NCBI GenBank assembly: GCA_012064415.1
Contig: SSNU01000340.1
Location: 1 to 29,503, forward strand
From: Gyrodactylus bullatarudis
Taxonomy: Eukaryota > Platyhelminthes > Monogenea > Gyrodactylidea > Gyrodactylidae
Length of the DNA: 29,503 nt
Reading direction: 5' to 3'
The notes beneath the pieces are model-generated. The model was not told the DNA's origin. It did not search any database and saw only the letters and a program-made list of their open reading frames with translations. Made by a program: the position numbers and the translations under genes. This document shows, piece after piece, positions 19,615-29,331 of the stretch (its first letter is position 1; the number at the start of each line of letters is the position of its first letter).

Positions 19615-19958
19615 TTATTCGATTTCAAATAATCTCGAATTTAGGCTATTGTTAAAAGAATAATCAGTTAATGGTATGATAACTCTGTCATTCATTACTA
19701 GGCAACCGTTGAGTGTAGATAAAAGTTCTTTTATATAGTGATACTGGCGTATATTTTTTTGTATCTTACTAGTTTGTTTGACGCTTAGTTTATGAATCTT
19801 TCCCGGATCATTCCGACACCCGTTTGGCAAAAAAGGGTAGATTTTCCCCAAGGGTCTCCGCAAGTGTTGTCTGTAATAACGATTTCATTCCTTCCTGAAT
19901 GCAAGAGACTGGATATGGAATCAGCATGGCCAAATGCTGTAATCTTCACATAGGTAGA
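19615..19958 (-). pseudogene. Ty3/gypsy-like retrotransposon remnant (RNase H end to integrase zinc region)
   Basis: Reading down from 19958 the minus strand gives STYVKITAFGHADSISSLLH, matching the conserved ADALSRL end of gypsy RNase H. A frame change near 19860 leads to an 82-codon frame whose centre reads IKELLSTLNGCLVMNDRVII, the stretch before the integrase zinc finger (consensus GCLLWG.RVVIP.LR). The frame ends at 19615, before the HHCC motif. The order is right for a gypsy polyprotein, but the frameshift and short length show it is dead. No LTR was found. Confidence 0.6.
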
Positions 19959-20070
19959 ATATTAACTAATTTGAGAAGTCTAGAGTTCTGATTTATTTTT
20001 AGTCGGTGAAATATTTGTAAGCTTCCAACCTTCTGGATACAACTCAAAAGCTCCCAGATAATTATAGAGT

Positions 20071-20290
20071 TATTGCCAAAAAGTGTATATATGGGTAGGG
20101 GATTTTCCAAAAGGCACATATATTTTCCCAAAAATGTAATGAATCATTACTAATGATATACACGATGTATTTCCAATCTTTATATATATTTTTCCAAAAA
20201 ATGCACTAGTGTGTTCGATAATTTCCAAAACATAAATAGCATTTACAAAAATTGAATATGTCTGTAAGACTAATTACCAAAAGTGTATAT
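20071..20290. repeat. Cluster of TTTCCAAAA-type motifs beside the MULE
   Basis: Related words occur at about 20074 (TTGCCAAAAAGTGTATAT), 20103 (TTTTCCAAAA), 20122 (TTTTCCCAAAAATG), 20189 (TTTTTCCAAAAAATG), 20222 (TTTCCAAAA) and 20273 (TTACCAAAAGTGTATAT), all in one orientation at 20-60 bp intervals. They lie just downstream of the MULE transposase stop. Repeated subterminal motifs are common transposase binding sites in MULE and hAT elements, so this may be the element's end. That is inference. Confidence 0.4.
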
Positions 20291-20373
20291 TTTGATATAT
20301 TTATCAATACATACATATATTTCATACAAAGTAAATACATATAACATCAATAAATCAACAATCGTGCATAATT

Positions 20374-21112
20374 TTATGCAATTAAAGATTTTATCTCTTG
20401 ATAAATCTTTAATTTTCTTCTGAAATTTTTATATGTCCTATCGACAAAGCTGAATATAAATCCTAAGGGGTGTAAGGAGCGATCCTGTAGAAATTTTGCA
20501 TTCATAGACTCCGCTATGTTTGAGGTCAGATTACCATATCGACACCTTCGAATCGCATTTTCTGCCCAATTCTGATGTGGTATGGAATCTAGGTAGATAC
20601 GAACAGAAGAGTTAATTGACTCCAAGGCTTGCATTGCTTCTTCGAAATCTTCTAAAGTAACGGCATTTGCTGCTTTGAAAATTTTTCCATTGTAGTTGTG
20701 CTTAAACTTGGCCTTCAAATTTTTACCGATATGATAAAGACAGAAACAATGGACAACATTAGGGAGAATATTCTGAGCGCTAGCTACAAGACCCTTTTCT
20801 CGATCCGAAATTATCACAGCTCTTGGATTTATATTCAATGATAGACAGGAGTCTAGACATTCAATGAAAAAACTCCAAGTATCCTGACATTCGGAACAAG
20901 CCGATTGCAACAGGAAATATTTGATTATTAGCATCTATACCAGACGCCGTTAGAAGAACATAATTTGAATTAGACTTGAAATGACAGCCATCTAGTGCTA
21001 TGACCGGTAAACTTTTGTGGAAGACATTTTGGCAAATGTTTAGACAGAGAAATGCATTCTTAAGGGTCTTATTATAATAATTATTATTTTTAATATTGAT
21101 TGACAAAATCAA
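20374..21112 (-). pseudogene. Mutator-like (MULE) transposase, truncated and frameshifted
   Basis: The first frame (from 21112) reads NVFHKSLPVIALDGCHFKS, holding the first catalytic Asp, then SGIDANNQIFPVAIG. A one-base frame break near 20925 leads to the second frame with CQDTWSFFIECLDS, VIISDREKGLVASAQ (second Asp), FCLYHIGKNLKAKFKH (the C..H motif) and YGNLTSNIAESMNAKF, ending at TAA 20374. This is the standard MULE core. The N-terminal DNA-binding region is absent above 21112, and the frame break shows a pseudogene, unless a single base was lost in assembly. No terminal inverted repeats were recognised. Confidence 0.85.
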
Positions 21113-22194
21113 ATATAATTTTTTAACGCAAGATTTAGTTCAAATTTAGTCTAATATGAAAGAATTTTGAGTTTTTCTACCTCGAACCCTGGGACCTTTT
21201 GATCAATTATTTTGGGCTACTTTTGGTATTTTATTTGTTCGAACGGGTTAAACATTTAGATTAACAGGAAAAGATAAAACAGGAAAGCTTAAGATAAGAA
21301 ACTAATATTAGGGTAGTATACATCATTTTAAGATTCTCCGAAAAAAAATTAATTAAAACAAGGGGATAAAACTATTTTTATTTCATGTTAATTCTAATGT
21401 ACGTACATTTTCAGAGGTAGACCAGATTAATATAAATCATCATTGTGATTTTTGTGAGAGTCGCCTAATTCAGTATAGAATTTACGAAATTTAAATTCAA
21501 TGAATGGTAAAATTTCGTTTCGAAATTCCAATCTAAAAATTCGTGTCTGGCTCTCGAACAGAAAGTTGTAGTGCTTCATGACAAACTTTCCTTTGTATAG
21601 GTCGAAAATGCATAAAATAATTCAATTTTTATCTTGAACGATAAAAAATTTTATTCTTTTATAAAGAACATATCCGCACATTTCATAATTAACCCCCCCC
21701 CCCCTATTATACACGGTTTAATTACGAATAGCATAGTGTTTACAAAATATTTAGTTTTCGGACGAATTTATCTTAACAAATTTGTAATTTTTTATGATTA
21801 TCTCTCAGATTAACTTTTATTTTTAGATATCTTCCTTAATTTACCCATGCTTTTTAATACAGCTATGATTTGAACACCATTCAATCGAGAGAATTCAAAG
21901 AGGAAGGACCACTGTAATTCTAGTTTGAATGGAACTTAACTACCATTCATTTATATTATTCAAATTCATGAGTTCTACATCCGTCTATGAATTTAAAGAT
22001 AGTTTGCAGAATACGGATAACGAAGTATTTCATATGAGCTTTTCACTTTTTATTTTACCTTTTATTTTGAGGAAATTCAGATAATTCGAATAAGTCTATT
22101 CTTTTGATAGTTCTAGTTTTCAAGTTAATTCAAAGTCAATTGCTTTTTAATAAAAAAAATGTTCAATATTCAATTATTAGTATATTTTCGAAAT
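21113..22194. other. Intergenic AT-rich region; no gene seen
   Basis: No frame of note on either strand. A run of 12 C lies at 21693-21704, rare in this AT-rich sequence. The last part should include the eIF5B 3' UTR, which reads leftward from 22194. Confidence 0.55.
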
Positions 22195-25100
22195 TTATAA
22201 GATAGCTAACAACTTCTTCAATTCTACAATAAGACGCCAGTCATCTTTAGATAAATCAGTACGGAAGTAAAGTTTCATGACATCGATACTTTCACGAGTG
22301 ATCTGATAAAATTAGAAAAAGATGATTAGATGAATAAACAATAGAAATTTGACGAGAATATTTACTTTGGATACGATTTCATCACCCATCTCAAAGTGAC
22401 GTCCAAACATTTTAGGAGATTCCGATTCCAATGGATCAATACGAACACAAACCTCCATTCCTGGTTTGGCTTGTTCAACAGGCTTGTGATTGCTTTCGAT
22501 AGAGAATACCTTGCCAAGATGAACACATTCTCTGAAATTTTATAGATTAATAAATAATACACAATCACGAAAAAAAGCAGGTCACAATGAAATATGGAGG
22601 GCTCGTAGAACTTGGTGTGAGAGTAAGAAATATAAACCTGTAGTTTGCAGTTTTATTTCCCAAAAACCCACTATCTATAGAACTTTACACGATTAATTTT
22701 GATCCTAAAAACCAACCTTCAGATTACCCTCTTGATATAAAAACAAAAAGAAAATTCTCACTCTTGAAATGCTCAAGTATGATTATGTGAATTTCGAATT
22801 ATACTGGAACAGGGTGAATAAATTCAGAAAATAAAGGTTTTCACTACACATGTAAAGCTTTAACTTGAAGATGAGGATTCACTTATTTTACAAAATAAAA
22901 CTCAATAAAAATTTGTATCTTTGAATCAATATATATTCCAAATTTTGATCAAGTCCAGATTAATAAAGCTCTCCCACTAGCGATTAAGATAGCGACTGAT
23001 AGTTTGAATAGCCTATTGTGATTCTTAACTAATGTATGCATAAATACACATTTCATTTTACCCTAAGCTTTTGTCTTTTTTCATACTTTGATTATTTATA
23101 GGATTACAATTTAAATTTTGAGTCAAATCAAAGTTTTTCAGCAAAAGATCAGTTATTTGAAAGATTGCCAATTCTTTGAAATAACTGACTTTTTATTTTG
23201 CTTGAATTTCATTTTTTTCAGAAAAAATAACTGATCGGGTGAGTTATTTTCCAATCTATACTTCTGACTATCCGGAGGTTTTTGCAATAGTAAATTTTCA
23301 TTTTCATGTCAGTTAGGTTTAAATAGTATAAAAGTCTAAATTACCTTGATGGAACACAGAGAGGCGTACCGACTTTTAGTATACCAGCCTCGACTCGAAC
23401 ACCCATAATGATGGGAGCTCTTTTGTTGAATATCATGTCAGGGAGCATTGCAAGACGAACAGGGAAAATAGCTTGATCGCGGTGTTTAATACGATTTTCC
23501 CGTTTCAACTCTTCAAAATATTCTTCCATTTGGTTTTGAAGATGATAAATAATCTCTGAAGTGAATATTTTTACATTCATCTCTTGAGCCATTTTTTGGG
23601 CATCCCGATCGACTTTAACATCAAAGGCTAGAATAATTGCCCATTTGGGATCTCGTTGCAGCATAATGGATGCTTTCATAACGTCTTTCTTATGGACAGT
23701 TCCAATTGATATTCCAGAATACTGTCAAAAATGTAAAGTTTGTAAAAATTCTTTAATCATTTACCGGTTACAATATTTGTAAAAAGTTACTTGATATAAA
23801 GTTGGGAATCTATGATTTTTACGAAAACCTCGAATTTTTTCATCAAATCGATTTTTTAGAACCCTACTCTGGTTGCCTACTTTCACGATTTGAAGAAAAA
23901 ATCGTGAAAAATATGGTAATTTTCCAAACTTCGATTTTGCGCTCAAATCCCTTTTTTTCTAATTTTGAACTGAAAAATTTTATTGATTTCAAAGTTCGAA
24001 AAATGGGATTTTAGCGCTAAATCCAAGTTGATTTTCAGGATCACAATAAAACAAAAAAGCCGAATATCTCCGAAAAATTTTCTAAAGATCGACAATTTTC
24101 GAGGGATTTCGATTTTTCGAAATTTTATTTCAATTTTTAAGTAATGAGAATGATCAAAAAATCTAAATTCGACTCCCAAACGATAATGAAGTTATGTATT
24201 AAAACAGAATCAGCATATTCGGCTTTCTTGTCTTAGTGTGATCCTGAAAATAAACATTGATCACTCTCTCACTTTGAAATCAATAAACATTTTCAGCTCA
24301 AAGTTTGAAAAATTGGGATTTTGGCGCCAAATCGAAGTTAGGAAAATTACCATATTTTTCACGATTTTTTTCTTCAAATCGTAAAAGTAAGCAACATGAG
24401 TAGGATTCCAAGAAACATATTTGAATTTTTGATGAAAAATTCGAGGTTTTCGTAAAAATCATGGATTCCCAACTTCATATGAATTAGCTTTAGTTTCTCA
24501 CAGAAATGAATAAGATTTCTTTTGATAGCAGTTTTAGTTTTAAAATTTAGTACTTAATCTGGGCATGCGTTATTATTTTTTAAATAGAACAAAATTTGAC
24601 TTACAGGGATATCCTTTGATTTTAGATAACATAACAAAGACTCCAATGAACCAAGAGTACTGGCCACAACAAAGACTCCAAGAGATGAACAGGCAATAGC
24701 CTTTAAAGCTTGATCAATAACACTTTCAACTTCATTCTTGTAGTATAGAATTTCGCCAACATCATTACCAACATAGAGTGGAAGACCGGCAAGTGCCTCA
24801 TCAAGATCTTTGGCAATGATCTTGACACCCTGAGAACCTCTGACCTCCTTGAGATGATTATAACTAGACTTGACACGAAATTCTGTCATGGGTTCAGGTT
24901 GTAGGAGACCTCTAACTTGTGTAACTATAGGACCTTCTTGTCCAGCTAAAATAATTGTATCTCCTTCATGAATTTTACCGCTGACGACCATAACATCGAT
25001 AGTTGTTCCAAGACCAGGTAATTCTTTTACCTAAAATTTCACATTAAGTAATGAATAAATTTATGAATGAATTAGAAATTCCCATAGATTTGAAACGAGC

Positions 25101-27083
25101 AAAAGTAAGGTTTCAAAATTTACATTGCAATCTTGAAAGTTTACCGAATTTGCTTTACAGAAGAAGATTTTATCAGATTTTAAGCAGAAATAAGAATAGA
25201 ATAATTTTTAAACTCACTTCCATAACAGTTGCACTAAGCTCGTCCGAGTAGGAAATTTTTTTAGTCAGATTTAATTCAAGATTCTGGCAAATTATTGTAA
25301 GTAAATCACCCATGCCATCTCCAGTGTGAGCAGATGTTGGAACCAAGTTAATCCAAGAATTATCAGCAGCCGCTGGACGATCGTAGTAAAGACAAACATT
25401 CAACTCCATAACAGCGAAATCAGCGACAACCTTGAAATATTATGCAGTGTGAAATTTTAAGTCATTAAAAATTCTGGTTATTTTTTAACTGATGAAAATT
25501 TTACTTTTAGAATACTAATTTTCTAGATAATGAAGAAATACATGCATCTTTTTGCAATAAATTAATATTAATCGCTAAATACTTTTGTAAAATAGAAAAA
25601 ATAGCACACTGAACAAGTGTGTGATTCGTCAATTAACTGAGCTAAACAGATTTAAGAGAATCAATGAAAAAGAGATTTTCTGTATTGAAATTTACTTGAT
25701 TGAATCGATCGTTGAAATCATTCATGGTGTTGGCAGCCTGTTGGCCCATAGTTTTGTCAACTGATTGATTAGGATTTGATTTCCACTCGTAGAGGCGATC
25801 GATTTTATTTAGGGCCACAATGAATGGTGTCTTTCTGGCCAAAAGAATTCGAATACTCTCCTTTGTTTGCTCTTCTAAGCTGTGCATAAGATCAACAACA
25901 AGAATCGCATGATCACATAAGGAACTTCCTCGAACTCTCAAATTACTAGAAAAATTTTATCAATTATATAGAAATTAATATGATTTTAGATAGAAATTTA
26001 CCTAAAAGACTCGTGACCTGGGGTATCGATTATGAGTAGGCCAGGCAATTTCATCTTTGAAGTATCAAAAATATGCTTAGACATGCCGGTAGCTTGGACA
26101 ATGTTAATTGCAGGAACATTAGTAGCACCAATTTGTTGAGTAATGCCTCCGGCTTCACGATTTTGAACGTTAGAATTACGGAGCTTGTCAAGAATCTTTG
26201 TTTTTCCAGTATCTACATGACCAAGAACACAGATAACACCGGATCTCAAGACATCATTACTTCTCTGACGCTCATAAATATGATGCTTAATCATAATCTT
26301 GGTTCCAGCCTCTTTAATAATTCTTTCTTTCTCTTCTTCAGTTAGTAAATGCTCTTCAGTTGTAACTTTAAAGCTTTCAATTTGATTAAGTTTATCTGCT
26401 AACATTTCAGCTTCTGTCATTTGAACTTCTGGTTTGGGTTTATCTTCACGTTCCTCTTCAGACATGTCTATTTTATCCCAATAGAGAAGATCATCATCTG
26501 ATACAGGCTTGGTTAGCTCTTCTGGCTTATCATCAATTGATATATCTTCAGCTTTAGTGTCTTCTATTGATCCCTTTTGGTTGATTTGTCGAGTATTACG
26601 TTTTTTATTCCGGTAAACTGGACGGGATTTAGCTTTTTCTTCATTTTGACTATCTTTAACTTGATCAACATTAATTTGACGAGACTCCATCAATTGCATT
26701 AGTTTTCTTTTCTCCTCTTTTTGTTTTTCAGTCAGCAATTTTCCTTCTGCTTTAAGCCGCTCCTTCCTCTCCTTTTCCTTTTGTTTCTTTAATTCTTTTT
26801 GACGTCTTTCTTCTTCTTCGGCTTTGATTTGTTCTTGTAATATCCTTTCGGCTTCTTCTTCTCTAAGACGTCGCTCTTCATCTTCGCGTCGCTGCTTCTC
26901 AATTTCTTGTTTGATTTTAGAAAACTTTGATTTTGTCTCCTTAGGAGCTTCTTCTTTTTCAACTGGCTTGGCTTGCTTTGCCTTTTTACGACGCTTATCA
27001 TTTTTCTTGGATGCTTCAGATTTTTGGGCATTATCAGCTCCTCCATCGTCGGCTAAATCATTTACAACATCTTCATTAGGCAT
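22195..27083 (-). CDS. EIF5B: Eukaryotic translation initiation factor 5B
   Basis: eIF5B is the cytosolic GTPase, relative of bacterial IF2, that joins the ribosomal subunits with Met-tRNAi in place. Exons: 27083-26002, 25945-25696, 25430-25218, 25030-24605, 23721-23345, 22531-22366, 22302-22195. Phases agree throughout; about 873 residues. The N-terminal third is a charged, Lys/Glu-rich disordered region. The G domain shows [15 protein letters not shown] (G1), a [10 protein letters not shown] switch, DTPGHESFS (G3), NKIDRLYEW (G4) and [15 protein letters not shown] (G5). Domain II follows ([30 protein letters not shown]), then domain III ([27 protein letters not shown]) and domain IV, ending in [13 protein letters not shown]. 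Human eIF5B is about 1220 residues; the difference is in the N-terminal region. Introns are 56, 265, 187, 883, 813 and 63 nt. The 883-nt one has a foldback repeat. Confidence 0.96.
22855..23325. repeat. Degraded foldback of family A in an eIF5B intron
   Basis: The left edge reads AACTTGAAGATGAGGATTC. The right edge (near 23300-23320) reads, on the minus strand, CTAACTGACATGAAAATGA. They resemble the family A ends in inverted order. Inside lies a clear hairpin at 23150-23187: CAGTTATTTGAAAGA and TCTTTGAAATAACTG around a 7-8 nt loop. The arms are otherwise poorly matched, so this is an old copy. Confidence 0.45.
23790..24486. repeat. Foldback element with arms of about 200 bp in an eIF5B intron
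   Basis: Left arm about 23790-23995 and right arm about 24287-24486 are inverted copies. Shared blocks include TACGAAAACCTCGAATTTTT, TTTACGATTTGAAGAAAA (one change) and AAATATGGTAATTTTCC. The outer right edge reads, on the minus strand, AAAGCTAATTCATATGAAG, like the AAAGCTAGTTGACATGAAG edge at 13453, which ties it to family A. Frames within it (for example 23802-24014) arise from the repeat. Confidence 0.75.
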
Positions 27084-27159
27084 ATCATACAGTAATTACT
27101 TAAATTCTCTAAATCTTTAAACAAAATAATTATTTCCAATTTCTGGCTTTGAAAATATT
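27084..27159. promoter_or_regulatory. 76-bp divergent region between eIF5B and the cysteine protein
   Basis: The two start codons are back to back, 76 bp apart. The stretch is AT-rich, with AAATAATTATTT-like words at 27123-27134, and no clear TATA box or initiator. A shared bidirectional promoter is likely, because there is no room for two separate ones outside the leaders. Confidence 0.5.
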
Positions 27160-28038
27160 ATGCCGCGAATTCAAGTGAATAGAGTAGCAGCTATATTTCT
27201 TATCATTATATTTCTCAGTTCCTATCTTTTATTCTTTCGAATCACAACATTAGATAAAATTAAAAATAATACAGCTCAGAAGAGAGATTTTGTCCCATTT
27301 CCTAAGGAAGAGCCCAAGGAAAGTTATCCTCCCAAATCATATGAATCAGTTAATTCAAATTTGACAATCTCCTATGAATACCTGAACTTTATCCAGAATT
27401 CATTAGAAATTATCAGGAATATCAGTCTGAAAAATGAGGAAATTCTAAAACATATCAAAAGCAATTTTACTTTGGAAGAGAAAACAAATAATCGCTGCTC
27501 ATGCGGGAGGATTAGTGAAAATTGCACTTGCTGTGCAAGTTTTTCTAATGGAGTTGATAAAACTTCATATGAATCACTCTATCTAAAGGATGGAAATCAG
27601 TATTCTCTTTGTTTTGACTTAAATTATCGTCCAAAATCCCAACAGTGCCAATTAGTGATAAATATGAGAGAATTGAATGCAACCAAAACTTTAATTGATT
27701 TCAAAGAAATATCAGAGAAATCCTTAAACTCGACCATTTTAGTCGACAAGAAGATTGATAATATTCATGAAGATGTCAAAGTTTGCATACGTGTAAAATC
27801 GTTCAACGTTTGTCTGAATATTGTTTCAATGGATTATAAAGTTGATAGTACTTTAGAAGAAACCTATTTTTATGGTTTCTCTTATATGACAATCAATTAT
27901 CGTAATTTATTTGTACAATCTGTCCATACAATCGGACAATTTCGTGCCGGTGGAAAGAAGCCTCTAGTGATACAACCTTCAACAACAAATGCATTAAACC
28001 CTAATATTATAAACATTACTAAAAATGTGAATGAATGA
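27160..28038 (+). CDS. Secreted or type II membrane protein with a DUF4773-like cysteine module
   Basis: A 292-residue single-exon protein. Residues 8-27 form a hydrophobic segment (RVAAIFLIIIFLSSYLLFF) after a basic N-terminus, either a signal anchor or an uncleaved signal peptide. Sites of the N-x-S/T type (for example NLT, NIS, NFT, NCT) fit an exposed domain. At about residue 112 it has CSCG, then CTCC, followed by LCFDLNYRP, VKVCIRV and FNVCLNIVS. This spacing (C.C, C.CC, C..L.Y.P, VC, CL.I) resembles the invertebrate DUF4773 module. The match is from memory and is moderate. It shares a promoter gap with eIF5B and converges on ALG13 with 21 bp between stop codons. Its role is unknown. 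Confidence 0.7.
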   Translation: MPRIQVNRVAAIFLIIIFLSSYLLFFRITTLDKIKNNTAQKRDFVPFPKEEPKESYPPKSYESVNSNLTISYEYLNFIQNSLEIIRNISLKNEEILKHIKSNFTLEEKTNNRCSCGRISENCTCCASFSNGVDKTSYESLYLKDGNQYSLCFDLNYRPKSQQCQLVINMRELNATKTLIDFKEISEKSLNSTILVDKKIDNIHEDVKVCIRVKSFNVCLNIVSMDYKVDSTLEETYFYGFSYMTINYRNLFVQSVHTIGQFRAGGKKPLVIQPSTTNALNPNIINITKNVNE

Positions 28039-28059
28039 ATAATCTTTTGGTGAACTATT

Positions 28060-28614
28060 TTATTTTTTCATTATTTCAATTAGAAAATTATTTAATAATT
28101 TAGAGTCACCGCGTGTGAATGGTTTAAAGACCTTGGATGAGTCGACTTGAATATCAATTGGATTAGTTGAACCTCCATGATGAATAAAAGGATCGTGGGA
28201 TTTACCATTGAATATTAAATCTTTCAAATGTTGAGGATAAGTTGCAAGGCAATATCCTCGATGATTCAGCGATGTAGCTAGCTCTAACTGATGGTTATCC
28301 ATCAAGTTTGTGTTAATAACACAAATCAGTTTTCTCTCAAGAGGTGGAGTTAAAGATTCAAGGATTGTTCCAGCTCCACAATGACCAATAACTAGGTCTG
28401 CTGTTGTGAGAATTTTTGAAAACTCGTTTGAATACTCAAATTTTTGTATTTTCAATGGAGATTTGAAAAGTTCAGGAGGGCAAGTTCCAGAACCATACTG
28501 ATATACAAGAGAATGATAGCCAAATGAGTAGAGTTTTTCATGAATTTCTTTATTGTGTACAGAATCTAAAAGTTTGTCGAATTGTGTAGATCCAACTGTG
28601 ACAAGAACTGTCAT
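28060..28614 (-). CDS. ALG13: ALG13, UDP-GlcNAc transferase catalytic subunit
   Basis: With ALG14, ALG13 adds the second GlcNAc to the dolichol-linked oligosaccharide on the cytosolic face of the ER. The 184-residue product is close to the short animal form (about 165). It shows the expected GT-B C-terminal-half motifs in order: VLVTVGSTQFDKLL at 3-16, LVYQYGSGTCPPELF, ADLVIGHCGAGTILESL (donor-binding loop) and NTNLMDNHQLELATSL. It has no membrane segment, as expected, since ALG14 anchors the pair. It is a single exon. Its ATG overlaps the stop of COA5 upstream as ATGA, so translation may depend on a shared message, or on trans-splicing or alternative splicing that removes the upstream frame. 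Confidence 0.93.
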   Translation of the reverse strand: MTVLVTVGSTQFDKLLDSVHNKEIHEKLYSFGYHSLVYQYGSGTCPPELFKSPLKIQKFEYSNEFSKILTTADLVIGHCGAGTILESLTPPLERKLICVINTNLMDNHQLELATSLNHRGYCLATYPQHLKDLIFNGKSHDPFIHHGGSTNPIDIQVDSSKVFKPFTRGDSKLLNNFLIEIMKK

Positions 28615-28913
28615 TGTCTTTCAGTAAGCTTTCTACCAGTTAGGCGTGTTCTTTTATCAAACTTTTATTAAAAGGGTTAAAACTAAAACTTACTGGTTCG
28701 ATTACACAGCGTAAAAAAGTAAGTCTTTCAGCGGAACACTCTTTCGGAAATAATTCTTGATTTTCGAAACAATCTTTGGGTTTATGATTATACTAAAATA
28801 ATCAGATAAATAAAAAGTGTATATACTTTAGTCACACAGTCACTTTTCATAAGACATCTGAACAAGTCGATTTTGAAGTCATCACAAGCTCCAGGTGTTA
28901 TACCGCCACCCAT
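28611..28913 (-). CDS. COA5: Cytochrome c oxidase assembly factor 5 (PET191), twin CX9C protein
   Basis: COA5/PET191 is a small mitochondrial intermembrane-space protein needed to assemble complex IV. Exons: 28913-28827, 28792-28694, 28661-28611; 78 residues (human 74). Introns are only 34 and 32 nt, with GTATAT and GTAAGT donors. The protein starts MGGGITPGACDDFKIDLFRC, giving the first CX9C, then SDCVTK. The second CX9C is ECSAERLTFLRC. It ends FDKRTRLTGRKL, matching the family's LDNRARFRGRK end. Both CX9C pairs are intact, as needed for MIA40 import. The stop TGA (28613-28611) overlaps the ALG13 ATG by sharing ATGA. The exons are too short to be found as long frames. Confidence 0.88.
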
Positions 28914-29331
28914 TTTTATGTTAGATAAAACAAAATTTAAATATTTATTTTTGTCATCTATTTATTAAATTCAATTATTAAAAAGTTAGGTGAATTTATT
29001 CGTACAAATTTGACATATCCTTTAATAAAACGATCAAATTATATTATCGATTCAGTTTAATTCTCCAAGAATTATGATTGATATCCCGTATCATACAGGC
29101 CGCATGAAATTGAAAAGAATAAAATAAATAGATTAGTCTGATTTAATCATAAATCATTGAAATGAAATCGGTAGCAATTATGAGCGTCATAAAAATCAGT
29201 GTATTTTTAACAAGTTGTTTGGCACAATTTTAAAATTACGACACCAGAAGCAATTCAGAGATAGAAAGTCTTTTAGAAATAAAACAGTGCTGGGTAATGT
29301 ATTAAAATACATTCAATAAAGATCAATCATT
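28914..29331. other. Intergenic; no gene seen
   Basis: AT-rich text upstream of COA5. The COA5 promoter should lie here. No frame of note is visible. Confidence 0.5.

Noticed and set aside
22362..22568. 68-codon minus-strand frame
   Set aside because: It overlaps eIF5B exon 6 in another frame; the eIF5B reading (PKMFGRHFE) is conserved.
23802..24179. Overlapping frames on both strands in the eIF5B intron
   Set aside because: They fall in the foldback repeat arms and read as repeat-derived Phe/Lys-rich text without domains.
26073..27120. Plus-strand frames at 26073-26345 and 26824-27120, and a minus frame at 26789-27046
   Set aside because: All are shadows of the Lys/Glu-rich first exon of eIF5B.
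28611..28913. Reading the COA5-ALG13 overlap as evidence for a bacterial operon
   Set aside because: COA5 is split by two GT-AG introns and both proteins are eukaryotic families, so this is not bacterial DNA.
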